From positions 1 through 64,000 of the forward strand of contig JAENRU010000497.1 of assembly GCA_016647705.1 (NCBI GenBank): a DNA stretch of 64,000 nt, written 5' to 3'. The stretch is from Eucommia ulmoides. Lineage: Eukaryota; Streptophyta; Magnoliopsida; Garryales; Eucommiaceae. The position numbers were made by a program, and so were the translations under genes. Positions 11,303 through 20,917 of the stretch are shown piece after piece. Within the stretch, counting starts at the first letter, position 1. Every line of letters starts with the position of its first letter. The notes below the pieces were generated by a model. It was not told where the DNA came from, made no database searches, and was given only the letters and a program-made list of their open reading frames with translations.

Positions 11303-12582
11303 ACCTATATAGATAAAATGTTAAGTGTCACGTATGATATACTAAATGGATGCTTAATATAAATAGGAAAAAAAAATACCAAATAGTCTACTTAAAATTC
11401 TAAAACTACAAGATAGCCCCATTATTTTTTCTTTGCACCAAATAGTCATTCAAAAAATACTGGTTTGCACAAGATAGTCCTAAATATTTTGAATTAACAA
11501 TTTTTCCCTCATTTGACCTCTTTCTTTTTCCCTTTGATGTCTCGTCTTTGTTGTTGCTCTTTAGATTTTACTGTTTGGGGTTTGGCAACAGAGCACGCCG
11601 GTGCCTCGGTGTTTTGTTGGCAGTGGTGATTGATTGTTCATTGGTGATTTTGTTGGTTTCGTTTCGTTTCCTCACCGGTTGTGGGGTTCGTTGTGGCTCA
11701 AAGTTTTCTACTCGTTCATGGAAGATCGCAGACGTAACCGTGATAATCGATTGAAATCGTCGCTTGAATTCCATTTGTTGGATCGTGTTTTGAATAATCA
11801 GGACCGTCGGATCTACAATCGTAAAGTCAAACACCACCAAAGGCTCGTTGCAGAAGAAATCAAAAAACAACCACATCGCCATCAAGGCCACGAACACAAT
11901 CATCGGAATCGAGTGATATCATCGGAGGCCGAGGAACAGAATCAGTCCTCCATTCTCACCACTAAGTGCCGATTGCTCGTCGTCTTCAATCGATCGGTAA
12001 CTCTCAGTCATCTTTGATCGATCGATCAATCATCGTCGTTAATTGTTGAATCACCATTGTGATTCCTTGTTCTTCCTCACAGCAAATGGCATTATGCCTT
12101 TTCAAGAGAATCCCATGCATTTCCAAAAATTGCACTTTGCTCCTTAGGATTTATTTGGTTGGATTGATTTGGTTTGTATTTTGAAAAAATCAAGCATATG
12201 AAGGTAGAGAGAGAATTATTAATTTGGATGAAAAATTATAATGTAACACGATGGCGGTGGCCCCAAACTCGTTTCCCTAAACAAATATGTGTGTGTGTGT
12301 AAGAGAGAGAGAAGGAATTTGATCTACGCACCTGGTGGAGTGGAGTTTATGTTAGGTATATTGTATGATTGTTTTAGTGAGATGAAATAAGTACGGCAAC
12401 TTGGTAAAATTTGAACAACGGTGAAAGTGAGATCGTGTTGAATAATCATTTTGAATATTACACGATTTTGCATTATATTAACGCAATCCCATGTTATATT
12501 CAATACGAAGGGTAAAATATATTTGGTAATATTATCTTTGTACCTGAATTTTTTGGTAACTGTGACATATAAATAATATTAG
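11303..12582. other. Unassigned stretch
   Basis: AT-rich flanks around a more balanced segment (11540-12070). That segment is open on both strands: + strand 11634-12017, 127 codons, rich in His, Arg and Asn; - strand 11568-11903, 111 codons. I recognise neither. Repeats of the phrase ACCAAATAGTC/AGATAGTCC are seen at 11378-11490, and ATCGATCGATCAATCATCG near 12020. It could be a captured gene piece or a decayed element end. No gene is called. Confidence 0.3.
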
Positions 12583-12785
12583 CTAAATGATACAAATGGG
12601 TTTTACTCATCCCTTTCTCTGACCTAAGAACAGGGAAAAAAATTATACTACCTAAATGAAACAAATGGGTTTTAGTCATCCCTTTCTCTACCTAACAAAA
12701 GGAAAAAAAAAAATTATACTACCTAAATGATACAAATGGGTTTTAGTCATCCCTTTCTCTACCTAACAAAAGGGAAAAAATGGGT
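12583..12785. repeat. Tandem repeat, three units of about 70 bp
   Basis: CTAAATGATACAAATGGGTT starts at 12583, 12652 (one change) and 12723. Units are 69 and 71 bp and contain a (T)AGTCATCCCTTTCTCTACC block. High identity suggests recent duplication. It lies just upstream of the MULE hairpin array. Confidence 0.9.
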
Positions 12786-12917
12786 TGAGCGGGTCATTGC
12801 AAGCTGTTCATTTTTTTATTTTCTTAAGTAGTTTTGGAGTTGTTTACCTATTAAATATTAAAAATAAAAAAAATTACTGAATGAGAATAGTTTTTAACTT
12901 ATTTACGTGAATAATGC

Positions 12918-13261
12918 ATTTCGCCCTTGTGAAGGGCGAAATCGAAATTTTATTTTATTTTATTTTTTTTTGATCCCGCGCTTGTGAACAGCGGGATCAA
13001 AAAAAATTAATTTAATTTGATCCCGCCCTTGCGAAGGGCGGGATCAATAATTTATTTTTTTTTTTTTATTTGATCCCGCCCTTCACAAGGGCAGGATCAA
13101 ATGGATTTTTTTTTTTTTTTTAAAAATGTGATCCCGCCCTTATGAAGGGCGGGATCACCAAACGGCGACCAGCCGTTTACACGGCTGGTCGCCGTTTGCT
13201 TTGGCCGGTCAAACGACCGGCCAAAGCTGCAGAGAAGGCAGCCTAAAAAGGCTGCCTTCTC
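12918..13261. repeat. Array of eight consecutive hairpins
   Basis: H1 12918-12942 (11-bp perfect arms, loop GTG). H2 12964-13006 (20-bp arms with 2 mismatches, GTG). H3 13017-13047 (14-bp perfect, GCG). H4 13068-13102 (16-bp, 1 mismatch, CAC). H5 13128-13158 (14-bp perfect, ATG). H6 13159-13198 (18-bp perfect, TTAC). H7 13198-13227 (13-bp perfect, AAAC). H8 13232-13261 (13-bp perfect, AAAA). H2-H5 share the arm GATCCCGCCCTT and H1 has TTTCGCCCTT; H6-H8 have unrelated arms. T/A tracts separate H1-H5. The array ends ~115 bp upstream of the TATA box. Confidence 0.95.
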
Positions 13262-13375
13262 CCCCTTTTTTTTTTTTCGCAGGCTATTTTTTGTTTTTTT
13301 ATAGGTATAGGTATAGGTATAGGTTTAGCTTTAATTTGAAATTTTAAAATCTCGATATATGTGCACAATTTCGCC

Positions 13376-13382
13376 TATAAAT
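13376..13382 (+). promoter_or_regulatory. TATA box of the MULE transcription unit
   Basis: TATAAAT in the context CGCCTATAAATATCAC. It is followed by a pyrimidine-rich leader (13400-13510) without ATG codons and a splice donor CAG|GTTAGT at 13511. A TATA box at this spot upstream of a non-coding first exon fits a plant promoter. Confidence 0.6.
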
Positions 13383-13510
13383 ATCACTTACCGGATTTCA
13401 TTAAAATTCACATTTCTTCATTTACTCCTTCTCTCATTTGTTCTTCATTTTGATATTTTTTTGTTCTAGTTACACTTCTTCTATTCAGACTTCTACTCCT
13501 CTATTCACAG

Positions 13511-16268
13511 GTTAGTATATTTTTAACATTTTTTTAATTTATTTGTTAATTTAATTAGTATATTTTTTATCTTTATTTGTTAGTTAGTTGGTTAGTTTAA
13601 TTTGTTAATTTAATTGTTGAATTAAAAATTATACTTTGGTCATTTTTACATGTTTAAGAAAATATAAAATAATATATTATTTTAAAAAAAATGTTAGTTA
13701 GTTAGTTTAATTTTTTACTCTAGCTATTTAATTAAAAAAATATACACTTTGACCCCTAAAAGTATAACAACTAGAAAAATATAAATTTTTAATATATTAT
13801 TTTAAAATAAATTATTAGTTAGTTTGTTTGTTTTGTTAATTTAATTTGTTTAATTAGTTGGTTAGTTTAATTTGTTAATTTAGTTGTTAAATTAAAAATT
13901 ACACTTTGTCTCCTTTCACATGTGTAGAAAAATATACACTTTGGCCCCTAAAATTTTTTCAATTACAAAAATATAAAATTTTCAACCTAACGTTTTAAAA
14001 TAAATTGTTAGTTAGTTTCATTTTTGAATTTTGTTATTTAATTTAAAATGTATTTATTTAATTTGTTAATTTAGTTGTTAAATTAAAAATTACACTTTCG
14101 CCCCATGTGTACGAAAATATAAATCAACATATTACATTTTTAGTTAGTTTAATTTTCTAATTTAGCTATTTAATTAAAAATACACTTTGGCCACTGAAAT
14201 TTTGATAATTAGAAAAATATAAAATTAAAATACCTATTATTTTGTTTAATTTGTTAATTTAGTTGTTAAATTAAAAATTACACTTTCGCCCCGTTCACAT
14301 GTGTAGGAAAATATAAATCAACATATTACATTTTTAGTTAGTTTAATTTTGTAATTTAGCTATTTAATTAAAAATATACACTTTGGCCCCTTAAATTTTG
14401 ATAATTAGAAAAATATAAAATTAAAATACCTATTATTTGTTTAATTTAGTTGTTAAATTAAAAATTACACTTTGTCTCCTTTCACATGTGTAGAAAAATA
14501 TACACTTTGGCCCCTGAAATTTTTTCAATTACAAAAATATAAAATTTTCAACCTAACGTTTTAAAATAAATTGTTAGTTAGTTTCATTTTTGAATTTTGT
14601 TATTTAATTTAAAATGTATTTATTTAATTTGTTAATTTAGTTGTTAAATTAAAAATTACACTTTCGCCCCATGTGTACGAAAATATAAATCAACATATTA
14701 CATTTTTAGTTAGTTTAATTTTCTAATTTAGCTATTTAATTAAAAATACACTTTGGCCACTGAAATTTTGATAATTAGAAAAATATAAAATTAAAATACC
14801 TATTATTTTGTTTAATTTGTTAATTTAGTTGTTAAATTAAAAATTACACTTTCGCCCCGTTCACATGTGTAGGAAAATATAAATCAACATATTACATTTT
14901 TAGTTAGTTTAATTTTGTAATTTAGCTATTTAATTAAAAATATACACTTTGGCCCCTTAAATTTTGATAATTAGAAAAATATAAAATTAAAATACCTATT
15001 ATTTGTTTAATTTAGTTGTTAAATTAAAAATTACACTTTGTCTCCTTTCACATGTGTAGAAAAATATACACTTTGGCCCCTGAAATTTTTTCAATTACAA
15101 AAATATAAAATTTTCAACCTAACGTTTTAAAATAAATTGTTAGTTAGTTTCATTTTTGAATTTTGTTATTTAATTTAAAATGTATTTATTTAATTTGTTA
15201 ATTTAGTTGTTAAATTAAAAATTACACTTTCGCCCCATGTGTACGAAAATATAAATCAACATATTACATTTTTAGTTAGTTTAATTTTCTAATTTAGCTA
15301 TTTAATTAAAAATACACTTTGGCCCCTGAAATTTTGATAATTAGAAAAATATAAAATTAAAATACCTATTATTTTGTTTAATTTGTTAATTTAGTTGTTA
15401 AATTAAAAATTACACTTTCGCCCCGTTCACATGTATAGGAAAATATAAATCAACATATTACATTTTTAGTTAGTTTAATTTTCTAATTTAGCTATTTAAT
15501 TAAAAATATACACTTTGGCCCCTTAAATTTTGATAATTAGAAAAATATAAAATTAAAATACCTATTATTTGTTTAATTTAGTTGTTAAATTAAAAATTAC
15601 ACTTTCGCCCCTTTCACATGTGTACGAAAATATACACTTTGGCCCTTGAAATTTTTTCAATTACAAAAATATTAAATATCAACCTATTGTTTTAAAATAA
15701 ATTGTTAGTTAGTTTCATTTTTTAATTTCGTTATTTAATTTAAAATGTATTTATTTAATTTGTTAATTTAGTTGTTAAATTAAAAATTACACTTTCGCCC
15801 CTTTCACATGTGTACGAAAATATACACTTTGGCTCTTGAAATTTTTTCAATTAGAAAAATATTAAATATTCAACCTATTGTTTTAAAATAAATTGTTAGT
15901 TAGTTTCATTTTTTAATTTCGTTATTTAATTTAAAATGTATTTATTTAATTTGTTAATTTAGTTATTAAATTAAAAATTACACTTTCGCCTCTTTCACAT
16001 TGGAATATGATGTACAAATTGTGCACTTTCATTCCTCAAATTAATTGAATCTATTTAGTTGATATTAGCTTGACGTGGAATTTATATTCGATTTAGAGTT
16101 AAAGTTAAAATAATTATTGAATAAATTCAAAATAAGTAAAATATTAAGGATTGAAAATAAATTACTCTAACCCATAAAAAATGAACACTATAAACCAACA
16201 TACTTTTGTGATTGAGTTTTAGTTAACGATATTTTTTTCTTGTTTTGTTTTGCCTTGTCAAATGATAG
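13511..16268 (+). other. Large 5' intron of the MULE transposase transcript (inferred)
   Basis: The donor CAG|GTTAGT follows a pyrimidine-rich leader. The candidate acceptor is TGATAG| at 16267-16268, after a T-rich tract and 9 bp before the transposase ATG. The 2.7 kb between is ~75-80% A+T and almost entirely tandem repeat, with no coding. MULE copy 1 has a matching donor (4006) and the same tail, which supports the intron reading. The exact acceptor is uncertain. Confidence 0.55.
13901..15982. repeat. Higher-order AT-rich repeat, period 566 bp
   Basis: The marker ACACTTTGTC occurs at 13901, 14467 and 15033, and its variant ACACTTTCGC at 15599: three intervals of exactly 566 bp. Each 566-bp unit contains three ~187-191-bp subunits (starts at 13901, 14092, 14280, then 14467). 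The first three units look almost identical, pointing to recent expansion. From 15599 only the ~190-bp subunit period continues, to about 15980. Confidence 0.95.
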
Positions 16269-16277
16269 CCGCTTGAA

Positions 16278-19078
16278 ATGGATCACGTTCGATTGTTATT
16301 GTATTGGGGTGGTAGAATATTGGAAGGTACGGAGTTCGGGGTTTGTTATAGTACATCAATTGTAAAATCTTTGGTTGTCCGTAGGGGAACAAGCTTAAAT
16401 GAATTAATTGAGACGCTAAAACCATGTGTTCTTGAAGATGGGGTTACTGGAATTTTGAAACTAAAGTGTAGGATGCCGATGGCTCTTTTCGGGTCGAACT
16501 ATAAATATACCTTGTTTTCTATCGAGGATGACTCAGCATTAAACCAAGTGCTTGAGTTACCTCTTTATATACCCTCCCTTCTTGCTGTTGAAGTATATGT
16601 AGAGATAGAACGGGCATTTGATGATGGTCCAAATTTTTTTCCCCCAAGTGGTCATTTTACCAACTTAATGACCCAGAGTTTAAATCCGTACAGTACCCAA
16701 TCTGACGGACAATTTTTCGGCACCGTTCCCCAAGCAGTCCAATCTAATTACACCATCCCACCCCCTTACAGTCTAGAACAATATCATTCCCACAATACTC
16801 CTATGCTGCACCTCCAATTACTTGAGTCTAATTACACCGTCCCACTCCCCTATATTCCAGAGCAAGATCATTCTCATAGTATGATTGACCGTGGTCATGG
16901 CACCAGCTCTGCTCTTCCACATCCCCATTATTCACCGAGTAGTCCGCCGCAAGATAACATAAGTAATTATGGTGGTGACTTTGATACAATTGATAGTCGC
17001 GACGATGTGTCAGAAGAAGAGTTCGATGCGGATTTAGCGTTTCAGCCAGACGAAGATGTAGATACTGGGCCTAGCGGGCAAGGGGGTGAAAATCAGCAAT
17101 TGGAGTTAGACAATGTAATTTCATTTTTCAATAACTTGGAATGGGGTGACGACGATGACTTGGCGAAATACGAGCCGAAGTTGCGGAAGAATTTTTGGAC
17201 ACCGGAGATGGACGAATTCCGTACTGGTATGGTCTTTAAGGACAAGGAACATCTCCAGCAGGCCGTCAAATTTTACCACTTGAAAAAGAACAAAGAGTTT
17301 TATGTCTCGCAAACGAACAAGAAGCTCTGGTCGATTAATTGTTCGCATGGATGCGATTGGAGGTTGCGGGCGGGGAGGAAAAAAAGTCACGGTATGTTTG
17401 AGATTACACAGTATGAGGGGCAACACACATGTTTCTATAATCATACTGCTGTAGATCATAAAAATTTGGATTCTGCACTCATTTCGAACCTAATACTTGG
17501 ACAAGTAGAACAGGATCCAGAATTGAAGATTGGCGTCATTGTGGCTTACGTGAAGGAGGCTCATGGATACACTATCTCCTATAGAAAAGCTTGGTTGGCT
17601 AGATCTAAAGCCATTGAGACCTTGTTCGGAGATTGGGATGAATCATACCGGAAGTTACCGAAATTTATGGTCGCGTTGCAGCACTACAATGCAGGTACGA
17701 TTGTCGAGTGGCGCACTGTGTCGACTGATATGCCTGACTATAGGATGTTCGACATGGTATTTTGGGCATTCAAAGCTTCAGTCGACGGATGGCGTTATTG
17801 TCGCCCTGTAATCACCATTGACGGGACCCATTTGTATGGTAAATATGATGGAAAGATTTTAATCGCCATAGGAATGACGTCGTCCAACAAGTGCTACCCA
17901 TTGGCTTTTGCAGTCGTACCGACGGAGGATTACCGATGTTGGCGCTGGTTCATCTACATGCTTAAGCGTCATATTGTCGGTGATCGTCCTGAGGTTACAT
18001 TGATATCTGATAGACACGCCGGCATTATTAGTGCAGTTGACAATATTTGGCTTAATCAACATAACGAGCCCCTCCGATATCATCGATTTTGTTTGCGGCA
18101 CCTTTGTAGCAATTTCAATAAGATTGCTAAAAATCAGCATCTCAAAGATCTTGCTTGGAATGCAGGTGCTGCAACACAAATTCGAAAATACGATGCTATC
18201 ATGGAAGAGATCAAAAAGATTGATGTTCAGGCGCATGCATGGTTGAGCAATCATGCACCTTACAAATGGACCAGGGCACACGACAATGGTAAGCGTTGGG
18301 GAGTCATGACGACCAATTATGCAGAGGTATTTAACAATTGTTTAAAGGGTGCAAGAAATGTTCCAATAACTGCAGCCGTCAAGATTACGTTCTACAGGAT
18401 GGTTAAATACTTTGATATTGGTCGACAACAAGCTTTAAAGGACTCAGCTGACGGTTACGTATATGCTAAACACGTCGTTGATAAAATACAGAAATCTCAA
18501 GCCAAGTCTAAAACATACGAGATTCAAATATTCAATCGGTAATTTAGTATTCATTATTATTTTTTCACGTTACATATAATTGTTACGACATAATTTAACA
18601 ACTAAATATTTTTTTTTCTAGAGAGAATATGATCTTCCATGTGAAAACTAGGAAGACCCTTTCTGGGGGCTTGATTCCTCATGAAGTCACACTAGGAGAT
18701 AACCCTGATTGCACATGTGGGAAGTTTAAAATTTGGCGATATCCGTGCTCCCATATGCTTGCGGCCACGGAGTATAGTGGAGTTAATGCATTCCGCTATA
18801 TTGCTGCTGAGTATACAATGACAAACCAATTGATGGCATGGGAGTCTTCGTTTAGGCCGATTCTTCATGAGGACTACTGGCCAGAGACCAATTTTCCGAA
18901 CCTCATTCCAGACCATGATAGACTTCGAGTTGTGCATCGTGGTCGACCCAATTCCACTCGCATTCAAAACGAGATGGATCAGTCGCGCAGAACAATGACA
19001 AATCGTTGCGGTTTATGTTCCCAAACTGGACATGATAGGCGAAAATGTCCATCCCGACCCCGCCATACACCCAATTGA
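16278..19078 (+). CDS. MULE transposase (MudrA-like), two exons
   Basis: Exons 16278-18538 and 18622-19078, joined by a GT...AG intron of 83 bp that keeps the frame; 905 aa. The start is the ATG right after the inferred intron acceptor. Domains: an N-terminal ubiquitin-like/PB1-like region (about 1-110); an acidic, proline- and histidine-rich linker (~120-290); a Mutator DNA-binding zinc domain (~305-400: FYHLKKNKEF, CSHGCDW, GQHTC); and a MULE DDE domain with TIDGTHL (D515), LISDRHAG (D578) and NYAEVFN (E683) as likely catalytic residues. After the intron come a SWIM zinc finger (CTCGKF...YPCSHM) and a CCHC knuckle (CGLCSQTGHDRRKC). It would bind the element's ends in the nucleus and cut and rejoin DNA. 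All key residues seem present, so it may be active. Confidence 0.92.
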
Positions 19079-19250
19079 TCTTATCGGTTTATTGTAATGA
19101 ATGTTTATGCTATTGTTTTTTGTTATGTCAACTGTTATGTATTATAAATTCTATGCACTTGTTGCGCATATTGCCTTTATAATGAATCTTATATTTTGTT
19201 TATAAATATGATTAAATTTTAATTTCGTACTAAAATTAAAAGGATTGAAA
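19079..19250 (+). promoter_or_regulatory. Spacer with possible TATA box before small ORF A
   Basis: AT-rich spacer. TATAAATA at 19201-19208 lies 43 bp upstream of the ATG at 19251. It could be a separate promoter, or chance in AT-rich DNA. Confidence 0.25.
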
Positions 19251-19685
19251 ATGTACACGGTGAGAGATTTGTATCGTTCAATGGGACGTAACTGGCTTTT
19301 GGAAGACGAATTCTCATACTCTTTAGATCCAAGAGTTCGTTACTCTTCACGGTCGGTTGCAAGGATGCGGGAGGAATACACTTATCGTGTCAACCAATCA
19401 GAGGTTATGGTGGACGGATGCAGGCAATATAATATTCCAATAGTGCATCAATTGGCCAGAACAATGCCAACAGATACGCCGCATAATCTTCAAATGGCGT
19501 TGCATCGCTACCGTGAAGAAAATAACCGAATGCAAATTCGAATTTTTCGACATGAGCTTAAAACGACGGCACGTGAGCGTCTTGAACAAGGTTTGTTCGC
19601 CGAATCGCGTACTTACATGAGACATGCAAAGAGTCCTCAATATCAGTCAGATATTGAAATGTCTGATGATGAGAGTAATGTTTAA
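19251..19685 (+). CDS. MULE accessory protein A (unrecognised)
   Basis: 144 aa from the ATG at 19251. No family recognised. Contains a basic/aromatic N-terminus (YRSMGRNWLLEDEF), then REEYTYRVNQS (~40-50), a HRYREENNRM helix-like region (~86-94), a basic segment, and a Ser/Asp/Glu-rich C-terminal tail (EMSDDESNV). It is related to the next ORF: both share (R/Q)E(Y/W)xYRVN(Q/E)S, a proline-histidine segment, ENNRM and an SPxxY before the acidic tail. It sits in the same orientation downstream of the transposase, where MULEs often carry a second gene (mudrB in maize, VANB/VANC in VANDAL elements). Function unknown; an accessory or anti-silencing role is a guess. A clean reading frame and paralogy argue that it is a real gene. 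Confidence 0.7.
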   Translation: MYTVRDLYRSMGRNWLLEDEFSYSLDPRVRYSSRSVARMREEYTYRVNQSEVMVDGCRQYNIPIVHQLARTMPTDTPHNLQMALHRYREENNRMQIRIFRHELKTTARERLEQGLFAESRTYMRHAKSPQYQSDIEMSDDESNV

Positions 19686-19972
19686 TGAAGTAACGTTGGT
19701 GAATTGTAGTTTAATTATGTATTTCCTTTGAAATCTAATGTATCATTTCTACGTTAAATTATAATAACGTTACTTCTCCCAAACAACTGACTTTTTCTCT
19801 TTCAATTGATAGGTGATGTTGGGTTAGTTTTTTTTTTAATTTAAGGCTCGTATACATAAGTTATAAAACATAATTTTTCATTAATTATCTTTTTAAAAAA
19901 CTAATTTTTTTGTGAACTCTTAATTTGCAGTATAATATTTGTAAAGAAACTGTTCAGCCTATTATTTTCGTA

Positions 19973-20479
19973 ATGTCTTCACATATTAATTCAAGTGAAG
20001 AAAGTTCATATGGTTTTTCAAGTGAGGAGAACTCATATGGTGTTTGGGGTTGGCATGGACTGTGGGATCACCAAAGATGTTGGGTTTTAAAACCATATTA
20101 TGATGATTACTGGAGTGATCAAGAGACCAACCCGATAGAGTATCGCATCGGTCTACGCCAAGAATGGGAATACAGGGTGAATGAGTCTAACAACCTTGTA
20201 TTTTGTTTGAGAAATCTTAATGCACCAGTTCCGCATCGTCGAAGTCTTCAGATGCCTCGACGATGTATAATTGATGACACAACCGAGATTGAAGATGCTA
20301 TTACACGAATTCGCCTGGAGAATAATCGAATGTTGTTGCGCAGAAATAGATATTATCTACTACAACTAGCCAATGAAATGGCTGCCGCAAGCAACAGAGC
20401 ACTCTCTCCAAACGAATACCATAACGTGATAAATAACAATGAATATTTGTCTGAGGGGTATATGTCGAATGAAGAATAA
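19973..20479 (+). CDS. MULE accessory protein B, paralogue of A (unrecognised)
   Basis: 168 aa from the ATG at 19973; the frame is open further upstream, without an ATG, to a splice-acceptor-like TTTGCAG at 19924-19930, so an upstream exon is possible. The N-terminus is Ser/Glu-rich with two SSYG/NSYG repeats and a Trp-rich patch (GVWGWHGLWDHQRCW). Then comes LRQEWEYRVNES, a PVPHRR segment, RIRLENNRM, a helix with paired aromatics, SPNEY and an acidic tail (MSNEE). The shared order of motifs with protein A shows tandem duplication of an ancestral ORF, followed by divergence. No known domain is recognised. Confidence 0.65.
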   Translation: MSSHINSSEESSYGFSSEENSYGVWGWHGLWDHQRCWVLKPYYDDYWSDQETNPIEYRIGLRQEWEYRVNESNNLVFCLRNLNAPVPHRRSLQMPRRCIIDDTTEIEDAITRIRLENNRMLLRRNRYYLLQLANEMAAASNRALSPNEYHNVINNNEYLSEGYMSNEE

Positions 20480-20917
20480 TTAATTTTTTGCTCTGGTATT
20501 TTATTTTGGAGTGTTTTTATTGTCACTATTTTTATGATATTATGTACTGTATTTCTTATATACTGTCTTTGTTATGAGTTTTGTAACAAATATCGTTAAA
20601 TTTGTTTTCGTCTATGTAATATTTTTTTAATATAATATTTATGATTATTTTAACTTTAATCGCCTTTAATATTATACCGTTACGAGTTGTTTTGCCTATT
20701 TAAGAATCTTTCCGGAATGTTAGACACATTGCTCGATCTCTCATTCAAATTCTGTATCTATTTGCGAAGCAATATATACGGTACATCAACAACTTTCTAA
20801 ATCTCCAGACGTTACAAAAAAATGTATTTACTAACTACATAAATTACTATATAACTATATATTTACAAAAAAAATGTATTTACATTTCTATAACTAAACT
20901 ATCAACTACATAACTAA
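20480..20917. other. Convergent intergenic spacer
   Basis: AT-rich spacer between the 3' ends of accessory gene B (+) and the PMD gene (-). It should hold both polyadenylation regions. Nothing else is seen. Confidence 0.5.

Noticed and set aside
13901-15982. CRISPR-like regular repeats
   Set aside because: Units are ~190/566 bp, contiguous, AT-rich and without unique spacers; plant transposon context.
17121-18281. ORFs of 112 and 140 codons antisense to the transposase
   Set aside because: Shadows of the well-supported transposase reading frame.
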